A stretch of DNA of 10,230 nucleotides from Chloroflexota bacterium (lineage in GTDB: Bacteria; Chloroflexota; Dehalococcoidia; Bin125). The stretch lies in NCBI GenBank assembly GCA_027296805.1, contig JAPUIR010000028.1, forward strand, positions 1 to 10,230, written 5' to 3'. The position numbers and the translations under genes are program-made. A model generated the notes under the pieces. It saw only the letters and a list, made by a program, of their open reading frames with translations, had not been told where the DNA came from and did not search any database. Below are positions 5,554 to 10,230 of this stretch, piece by piece (within the stretch, counting starts at the first letter, position 1; every line of letters starts with the position of its first letter).

Positions 5554-5994
5554 ATGGCGAAACACATGGCGAGCACGACGATCGCGGCGAGTCCCGAAAA
5601 AGTCTGGGAGGTGGTCAGCGACAGCAGCCGGCTTGCCGAATGGCTCAGCCCGCTGCAGGGCGTCGACAAGGTGGAGCCCGCAGGCCCCCTGGCAATGGGC
5701 ACCAAAGTGGAAGGGACGTTGGGCAACATCGGTGGCGCCAAGCTCAGCTTCAAGCAGGCCGAACCTGGCCGGCTCTTGGCTTGGTCGGCGGGGCCCTTCA
5801 TGGCGCACATGATGCGTATGCCCATGCACGTGGAACTGGCGCTCGAAGGCGGCGCAGAGAGCACCACCGCCACCATCACCTTCAAGTCCAATCCGATGAT
5901 CGCGCCCCTCATGGGGATGATGACCGGCCTCAAGTTTGCCGATGAGGCCCCCGCCACCATGGAGGCGCTCAAGGCGGCCGTTGAGAAGGATTAG
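5554..5994 (+). CDS. SRPBCC (START/Bet v1-like) family protein
   Basis: A 146-residue single-domain protein. The N-terminal MASTTIAASPEKVWEVVSD (strand then helix) followed by LAEWL is the hallmark opening of the SRPBCC superfamily (polyketide cyclase/dehydrase, CoxG-like). A series of strands and a long C-terminal helix (residues about 125-145) close the fold. Members bind hydrophobic ligands in a deep cavity; the ligand here is unknown. There is no signal peptide. Two methionine clusters are unusual: M83, M86, M87, M89 and M91 with H85 and H92, and M115, M120, M122 and M123. The ATG at 5554 is preferred over longer in-frame starts because GGAAGG lies eight bases upstream and the longer versions would run into the operator region. 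It is the first gene of a three-gene operon, with the next start five bases after its stop. Confidence 0.82.
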   Translation: MAKHMASTTIAASPEKVWEVVSDSSRLAEWLSPLQGVDKVEPAGPLAMGTKVEGTLGNIGGAKLSFKQAEPGRLLAWSAGPFMAHMMRMPMHVELALEGGAESTTATITFKSNPMIAPLMGMMTGLKFADEAPATMEALKAAVEKD

Positions 5995-5998
5995 CCGA

Positions 5999-6448
5999 AT
6001 GTCACTTCTCAGCCAGATCTTCGATCCAGTCGGCCGGTTGGAGCAGTCGATCGCGCGCGAGGTCGGGCCGCCGGCCTTGCGCCGGATCGAAGCCACGATC
6101 GGCCGCCGGCCCCTGATGCCCCTGATTGGCATCGGCTTGGCCGCGACGGGCCTCACGCTGATCGTGGCCCTCACGATCAGCGCCGGCACCCACGCCGACA
6201 ACTTCGGCGGTGGCCCGGGCGAGGTCTTGAACGCGGTGCAGTTCCGGCCCTGGTTCCGCATCGCCTTGATCGCGAGCGTCGGCCTCCTGCTCTCCGGGAT
6301 CATCACCCTGCTGCTTGCCGTCACGGTTCGCATCTGGTGGCTCAGCTACACCAACCAGACCCTGCTTCCCACCGCGGTCGACGCACTCCGCGCTCGCGAG
6401 GGCAAGCAGCCCCTTTTCCTCTCGGACGAAGTCGATCGGAGTCCCTGA
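5999..6448 (+). CDS. Uncharacterised membrane protein with one TM hairpin
   Basis: A 149-residue protein I do not recognise. The N-terminus (1-38) is a probable amphipathic cytoplasmic segment. TM1 spans about 40-61, a loop of about 25 residues containing GGGPGEVLNAV follows, TM2 spans about 87-110 (ending VGLLLSGIITLLLAVTVR), and a charged tail follows. The start at 5999 is supported by GAGAAGGA eight bases upstream, within the end of the SRPBCC gene. The TGA stop overlaps the ATG of the next gene (TGATG), so the pair is translationally coupled and probably forms a complex. Its hairpin resembles both halves of the next protein: a gly/pro turn, the LN dipeptide, an aromatic W/F, and a second span with GLLLSGI. 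Function unknown; the operon context suggests work with the SRPBCC protein. Confidence 0.7.
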   Translation: MSLLSQIFDPVGRLEQSIAREVGPPALRRIEATIGRRPLMPLIGIGLAATGLTLIVALTISAGTHADNFGGGPGEVLNAVQFRPWFRIALIASVGLLLSGIITLLLAVTVRIWWLSYTNQTLLPTAVDALRAREGKQPLFLSDEVDRSP

Positions 6449-7161
6449 TGGCATTGCGTCAGCTCACCTTCTCGCCTGCCTTGGAGAGCCGCGTCCAGGA
6501 GCGGATCAACGCCTTGCCGGCCGTTCGCATGACCGCGATGCAGACCATGGCCTCGTTCATGTGGCGGCCACTCGCCCTCATGGGCGTCATGGTCCTTTTC
6601 TCGGGTGCGATCATCGCTGGCGTCAACTCGTTCCGCGTCGACGAATTCTTCGGCTCACCCGACATGCGGCAGGCCCTCAACCTGGGCGCCGCGGACCCCG
6701 CCGAGCAACTCACCTTCTCCAGCATCCAAACCTGGCTGCCGGGCTATCAGTTCCTTGGAATGGGCCTCCTCTTCGCCGCGATCACGATGGTCCTCGCGGC
6801 GATCCTGGGACGGCTGCGTGTTCTCGGTGGCACGGTGCAGGGCTCCCTCGGCGCGCCGATCGTCTTCCCGCCTTTGCCCATCTCTGCCCGCCTCTTCCCC
6901 ATGCTCATGCTGTTCGGGCTCGTCGTTCTCCTCACCCAACTCGGCGTCAGCGCCTGGCTTGCGACCGAAGCCAAGTCCGGCGACCCAGGAGCCTTGCTCA
7001 ACGTCCAGCAACATGCGGACTGGCTGCAGGGCATGCGTTTCGCGGGCGTGGGCCTCATGCTCTCGGGCATCGCGCTGGCGATGTTCACCATCACGATCGC
7101 CATGCGCTTCATGGCGCGACGGGTGGCGGAGGTGACCGCGCAGGCGGTCGAGCAGGACTAG
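6448..7161 (+). CDS. Uncharacterised membrane protein with duplicated TM hairpin
   Basis: A 237-residue protein of unknown function with four predicted spans at about 41-60, 101-120, 150-172 and 197-220. The two halves look like copies of one hairpin. Each has a first span, an extracytoplasmic loop with an acidic or glycine turn and an LN dipeptide (QALNLG at 76-81, ALLNV at 182-186), a Trp (W96, W192), and a second span opening with GMGLL or GVGLMLSGI. The same unit makes up the preceding protein. The RPL before the first span (WRPLALMGV) matches RRPLMPLIG there. The ATG at 6448 overlaps the upstream stop, and GGAG lies six bases before it. It ends the operon 35 bases before the convergent HpaB gene. 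No catalytic motif is seen. Confidence 0.7.
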   Translation: MALRQLTFSPALESRVQERINALPAVRMTAMQTMASFMWRPLALMGVMVLFSGAIIAGVNSFRVDEFFGSPDMRQALNLGAADPAEQLTFSSIQTWLPGYQFLGMGLLFAAITMVLAAILGRLRVLGGTVQGSLGAPIVFPPLPISARLFPMLMLFGLVVLLTQLGVSAWLATEAKSGDPGALLNVQQHADWLQGMRFAGVGLMLSGIALAMFTITIAMRFMARRVAEVTAQAVEQD

Positions 7162-7162
7162 C

Positions 7163-7188
7163 TCGGGGCCGGGTGCCGTCGGGGCCGG
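7163..7188. repeat. Short direct repeat between convergent genes
   Basis: The 10-mer TCGGGGCCGG occurs at 7163-7172 and 7179-7188, in the 35-base gap between the stops of the membrane-protein operon and the HpaB gene. The GC-rich copies can also pair partly with nearby CCGGC to form a stem, but no T-run follows on either strand, so I do not call a terminator. Confidence 0.3.
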
Positions 7189-7196
7189 CTGCTGGC

Positions 7197-8684
7197 CTAT
7201 TTGGCGGCGGGCGGCTCGCGGTCGGGCAGAGCGAAGGGCCGGCCCGGCTGCGGAGGCTCCAGCAAGCGCTGCACCATCGAGACCGCCTCTTCCAGGTTGT
7301 AGCCCTGGTAGAGGAGCGCCTTCATGCGCTGGGTGTCGCCGAAGAAGAAGCGTTCGTACAGCTCCTGTCGCCCGCCCCAGCTACTGCCCACCACGTCCCA
7401 GGCCAGCCGGAACAGCGCTACGCGATTCTCCGCGTCGGTCTCCGCTCCCCGGAAGTAGCGCTCCAGCCCCTGCCCCAGCGCCTCGAACGTCGCCTGATCG
7501 GGAGCGGCCATGAACCCCGCCCCGCCCAACTGCTTGATGTGGCCCACGATACGCACGTAAAACTCGGGGTAGAGCCGTAGCCCTGCTTGCACCGCTGCCT
7601 CGTTCACGTAGTACAACCCGTTGTCGGCGCTCTTTTCCGCGCCTTCCACGGCGGCGATCGCGAGCGCCTCCATCGTGTTGAGACAGGTAACGATGTCGCC
7701 TAGCCGCTCCTGCACGTTGATGAATTTGCTGATCTGGCTCGACTCCGCCATCAGATGCGCGACGCCGAGTAGGAAGCGGGTCTTGCTGACGTTTTTGACC
7801 AGGACGTGGTGTCCCAGCGACTGGAAGAAGCGCACCGCCGGCGCCGTGCGGTTGTGGATCTCCACGTCCTTGTACTCGAACACCATCTCCCACGGCACGA
7901 ACGAGTCCTCGTACACCGCGACCGTGTCCATCTCCTCCATTCGCCCCGACAACGGATAGTCGCGATGACTGCGCTCCAGGTCGTAGGTGTCCCGGCAGAT
8001 CCACTTCAGCCCCGGATGCGCGACCGGCGTCACCATCCCCAGTGCGTAGATGTCTTCCTCGTCCACGGTGATGTTGGGGCTGAGGAAGGAGAGGTTGACG
8101 TCGCAGAACGGCGCCATCGTCCCCACGATGCGCCCACCGCGTACCGTGATCCCCTCGCTCGACTCTTCCACCACGCCCGCGTTGATGTAGGGCTCCTGCT
8201 CCGAGAGCGGCTTAAAGCGATCCACCATGGGGTTGATGAACGTGTGCGTGAGCAGCAAGTCCTCGCGTCGGCACTTGAGGTACAGGTCGTAAGCTCGCTC
8301 GCCGTACTCGGGCTTGTGCTGGCCCCAGTGCGCCTTGGCCGCCCCCACCGCCATGATCGCCGCGTTCATGTAGTCGGGCGCGCGGCCCATCATCCCGCCG
8401 GTCACATCCGCCCAAGCCGCGAAGGCGGCGCCCCGCCGGCGCAGATCCTCTTTGCTGCGCGGTTCGATGTACGAGATGTGAGCCCGATCGCCGTCTGGCG
8501 TCTCGTACGTGACCAGGTCATGCACCGCCGGGTCGTGTTGGAAGTCGTACCACTGCGCCAGGGTGCGCGCCATGTTGCGGAAGCCTGGCTCCTCCGTCAC
8601 ATCGGCGATGCGCTTCCCGCTGATCCAAACCTCACGCTCGTCGCGCAGCGCCTCGAGATATTGCGCGCCCGTTCGCAGGCCCAT
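7197..8684 (-). CDS. HpaB-family flavin-dependent aromatic hydroxylase (4-hydroxyphenylacetate 3-monooxygenase-like)
   Basis: A 495-residue oxygenase of the two-component, reduced-flavin-using family with an acyl-CoA-dehydrogenase-like fold. These enzymes add an ortho hydroxyl to a phenol in the cytoplasm. Family hallmarks are the start RTGAQYLEALRDEREVWISG, then RIADVTEEPGFRN, GMMGRAPDYMN and LLTHTFINP. R101, Y105 and H147 match the catalytic Arg100, Tyr104 and His142 of the Thermus HpaB. The flavin reductase partner (HpaC) is not in the window. The usual flavin-loop region here reads DVNLSFLSPNI, so the substrate may differ from 4-hydroxyphenylacetate. The ATG at 8684 was chosen because homologues begin at this RTG motif and upstream codons run into the VOC gene. 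It starts 13 bases after the VOC stop, so the two are co-transcribed. Confidence 0.88.
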   Translation of the reverse strand: MGLRTGAQYLEALRDEREVWISGKRIADVTEEPGFRNMARTLAQWYDFQHDPAVHDLVTYETPDGDRAHISYIEPRSKEDLRRRGAAFAAWADVTGGMMGRAPDYMNAAIMAVGAAKAHWGQHKPEYGERAYDLYLKCRREDLLLTHTFINPMVDRFKPLSEQEPYINAGVVEESSEGITVRGGRIVGTMAPFCDVNLSFLSPNITVDEEDIYALGMVTPVAHPGLKWICRDTYDLERSHRDYPLSGRMEEMDTVAVYEDSFVPWEMVFEYKDVEIHNRTAPAVRFFQSLGHHVLVKNVSKTRFLLGVAHLMAESSQISKFINVQERLGDIVTCLNTMEALAIAAVEGAEKSADNGLYYVNEAAVQAGLRLYPEFYVRIVGHIKQLGGAGFMAAPDQATFEALGQGLERYFRGAETDAENRVALFRLAWDVVGSSWGGRQELYERFFFGDTQRMKALLYQGYNLEEAVSMVQRLLEPPQPGRPFALPDREPPAAK

Positions 8685-8697
8685 GGTGTGCGTCCGC

Positions 8698-9261
8698 CTA
8701 CGCGTTCGCGCCGAAGATCGGCACCTCGGTCGTATCCTCCAGCGCCGCTTCACCTTCCGTCGGCAGAGGCACGGCGTAGTTCAGCGCCGCGTCGGTGTCG
8801 CCCTCCCACACCTCGCGCGGGAGCTCGTACAGCACCTCGCAGCCGTACCCGTCGGGGTCAGACACGTAGACGCTGTGCGTCATGCCATGGTCCATCCGGA
8901 TCTCGAACTTCACCTCGTTCTGCTGCAGCCAGCGCAGCTGCGCCAGCCACGACTCCCGGTCCGGGTAGTGGATCGCGAAGTGATTGATCCCGATCCCGGC
9001 AGGCGCCAGCGACCAGGAATCGTCCTCTTCCGGCCCCGCCTTCTCGGACGGCACTTCCATCAGCGCCAGGTCGTGGTGGTTGTCGGTCGAGCCGTTGTAG
9101 AACCGCATCGTCATGTTCGGCCGATGCAGCTCCCCGCAGCGCTTGAATCCCATCAGCTCCGTCCAGAACTTGTCGGAACGCTCGATGTCGCGCACGTTGA
9201 GCACCAGATGGTTGATTCCAGCCGGGGGGACCGGGCCGGTCGGCGCGTCGTCGCTGGCCAT
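8698..9261 (-). CDS. Single-module VOC family protein, extradiol dioxygenase-like
   Basis: A 187-residue protein of the vicinal-oxygen-chelate superfamily with two beta-alpha-beta-beta-beta repeats. The candidate metal triad of type I extradiol dioxygenases is in place: H18 (INHLVLNV), H94 (INHFAIHY) and E142 (YGCEVLYE). HSVYVSDPDGYG just before it carries a His (129) and Tyr (132) at positions like those that aid catalysis in catechol 2,3-dioxygenases. It would therefore cleave a catechol-type ring using Fe(II). The full-length enzymes have two VOC modules; this has one plus a 35-residue C-terminal extension (about 150-187). GGAGAG lies four bases before the ATG. It precedes the HpaB gene by 13 bases, which suggests it acts on the hydroxylated product. 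A glyoxalase or fosfomycin-resistance role is less likely given the DPDGYGCE motif and neighbour. Confidence 0.82.
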   Translation of the reverse strand: MASDDAPTGPVPPAGINHLVLNVRDIERSDKFWTELMGFKRCGELHRPNMTMRFYNGSTDNHHDLALMEVPSEKAGPEEDDSWSLAPAGIGINHFAIHYPDRESWLAQLRWLQQNEVKFEIRMDHGMTHSVYVSDPDGYGCEVLYELPREVWEGDTDAALNYAVPLPTEGEAALEDTTEVPIFGANA

Positions 9262-9341
9262 AGCACTCTCCAGGATCCGTGTGGTTTGCGATTGCGACGC
9301 TAGCAGGTTCGCGAGCAGTGGTTCAGCCGTGATCGGGCTCG
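9262..9341. other. Gap between ureohydrolase and VOC genes
   Basis: These 80 bases hold the VOC ribosome site (GGAGAG). No convincing terminator or promoter was seen. Weak AGCC/GGCT and CAGTG/CACTG pairings could form a poor stem without a T-run. Confidence 0.4.
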
Positions 9342-10230
9342 TCAGGCACTGAGGTTGCGCTGCCGCACCGCGATCCCCGCCAGCGCCTCCAGCACGATTC
9401 GATTCGCCATCGCCGCGGTCACGTTGCCCGGTCCGTCGTAGGGCGGCGCGACCTCCACCACGTCCAGGCCCACCACCGGTAGCTCCAGCGCGCAGCGCCG
9501 CACCGCGTCGAGCAACTGCCGCGTCGTCAACCCGCCCGGCTCCGGGGTGCCCGTGCCCGGCGCCATTCCCGGATCGACCACGTCCACGTCGATCGACAGA
9601 AAGACGCCGTCGCAGTCATCCGTCGCGATCGTGAACGCCTCGCTCAGACATTCGTCGAGCCCCCGCTCCACCACCTCACTCATCTCGTACCAGCGCATCC
9701 CCTGATCCCGCATCCACTGCAACACGGGCGGGTCGGGCCAGTAGCCGCGCAGCCCGATCTGGAGAAAGCGATCCCCGCGCGCCGCGCCCGACTCGATCAA
9801 GCGTCGCATCGGCGTGCCGTGCCCCAGCAGCAGCCCCTCCATGTCTGCTCCGGTGTCGGCGTGCGCATCGAAGTGCACCACCGACACTCGCCCGTGGCCG
9901 AAATGGTTCGCCACGCCGGTCACGTCGGGCAGCGCGATCGTGTGGTCACCGCCCAGCACCACCGGGATCGCACCCGACTCCGCGATCGTCGTCACCGCGC
10001 GCTCCAGCCGCTCGACGCTCAACTCGATGTCGCCCTGCGGCATGTGCACATCGCCAACGTCCACCACACCCAGCGTGCTGAGCGGATCGATCCCCAACGC
10101 TAGGTGCGGCCGGTAAGGAATCTGCGGCAGGTAGTCGGTCGTGCGGATGGCGAGCGGTCCGAAGCGGGCCCCGGCGCGGTAGGTCGTCCCTCCGTCGAAG
10201 GGCGCGCCCACGATCACGGCCTTGGCGTTC
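9342..10230 (-). CDS. Ureohydrolase (agmatinase/guanidino-acid hydrolase family), 5' end outside window
   Basis: An arginase-fold binuclear manganese enzyme releasing urea from a guanidino compound. All six metal ligands are present, numbered from the first in-window start-like codon (GTG 10217): H92 (GGDHT), D117, H119 and D121 (FDAHADTG), and D210 and D212 (SIDVDVVDP), plus the family sequence APGTGTPEPGGLT. VIVGAPFDGG near the window end normally lies 30-40 residues into the protein, and the frame stays open to the last base (residues N-A-K-A before it), so the true start lies beyond 10230. The spermine/guanidinobutyrate/agmatine preference cannot be told from this. It sits 80 bases upstream of the VOC gene on the same strand and may be in the same operon, but this spacing is also compatible with a separate transcript. 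Confidence 0.88.
   Translation of the reverse strand, partial: NAKAVIVGAPFDGGTTYRAGARFGPLAIRTTDYLPQIPYRPHLALGIDPLSTLGVVDVGDVHMPQGDIELSVERLERAVTTIAESGAIPVVLGGDHTIALPDVTGVANHFGHGRVSVVHFDAHADTGADMEGLLLGHGTPMRRLIESGAARGDRFLQIGLRGYWPDPPVLQWMRDQGMRWYEMSEVVERGLDECLSEAFTIATDDCDGVFLSIDVDVVDPGMAPGTGTPEPGGLTTRQLLDAVRRCALELPVVGLDVVEVAPPYDGPGNVTAAMANRIVLEALAGIAVRQRNLSA

Noticed and set aside
5936..5998. N-terminal extension of the first membrane protein
   Set aside because: It overlaps the SRPBCC coding sequence and is Pro/Arg-rich; ATG 5999 has a good ribosome site.
7162..7196. Possible bidirectional terminator between convergent genes
   Set aside because: GC-rich pairing is possible, but neither strand shows a T-run, so only the short direct repeat was recorded.
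6315..7580. 421-residue plus-strand frame across the membrane protein and HpaB end
   Set aside because: It is an out-of-frame shadow that crosses two convergent genes and has a Pro/Arg/Ala-biased composition.
8685..8753. N-terminal extension of the HpaB protein
   Set aside because: It would overlap the VOC coding sequence and adds an Arg-rich stretch not typical of HpaB proteins, which begin at the RTG motif.
7806..8987. 393-residue plus-strand frame across the HpaB and VOC genes
   Set aside because: It is Arg/His/Val-rich antisense of two clearly coding genes and runs through both without respecting their boundaries.
9287..9300. TTGCGATTGCGACGC-like sequence resembling the importer operators
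   Set aside because: It shares TTGCGA and TTGCGAC, but it has no symmetric second arm and no comparable spacing, so similarity is likely chance.

Overview
This is a GC-rich, gene-dense bacterial window with few gaps, GTG as well as ATG starts, and overlapping or closely spaced genes. The predicted metal-binding lipoprotein, the CRP/FNR regulator type, the HpaB/VOC pair and the amidohydrolase-2 enzyme would suit a free-living aerobic Chloroflexota-like (or actinobacterium-like) organism. No rRNA or marker gene is present, so this placement is only an impression. No mobile elements, CRISPR arrays or tRNAs were seen.

Layout: (1) 96-1286, minus: a single amidohydrolase-2 family metalloenzyme, ending in a Rho-independent terminator. 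(2) 1287-1439: a divergent promoter region with tandem palindrome-like operator candidates. (3) 1440-4341, plus: a complete three-gene zinc/manganese ABC importer (lipoprotein, ATPase, permease). (4) 5331-4343, minus: a small CxxC thioredoxin-fold protein translationally coupled to a CRP/FNR-family regulator. This pair converges on the ABC operon with one base between them. (5) 5332-5553: a divergent control region with two GTGA-N6-TCAC boxes, one facing each flanking operon. (6) 5554-7161, plus: an SRPBCC-fold protein and two uncharacterised, coupled membrane proteins that appear to be built from the same transmembrane hairpin, used three times in total. (7) 10230-7197, minus: a ureohydrolase (5' end outside the window), a single-module VOC (extradiol dioxygenase-like) protein and an HpaB-family flavin hydroxylase.

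How the parts may fit together: the importer supplies Zn or Mn, and the two tandem operator-like sites over its probable promoter suggest metal-responsive repression. The CRP/FNR protein keeps the Arg-Glu-Arg recognition-helix residues known to read GTGA/TCAC in E. coli CRP, and two such boxes lie right beside its own operon. It probably regulates itself and the divergent SRPBCC/membrane operon, whose best -10 hexamer sits at a class-I activation distance. The regulator lacks the Arg-Ser pair that binds cAMP phosphate, so its signal is probably not cAMP, and the CxxC partner hints at redox. The HpaB/VOC pair looks like a hydroxylate-then-cleave module for a phenolic compound. The most novel-looking part is the SRPBCC plus hairpin-repeat membrane operon with its own two-box regulatory region.
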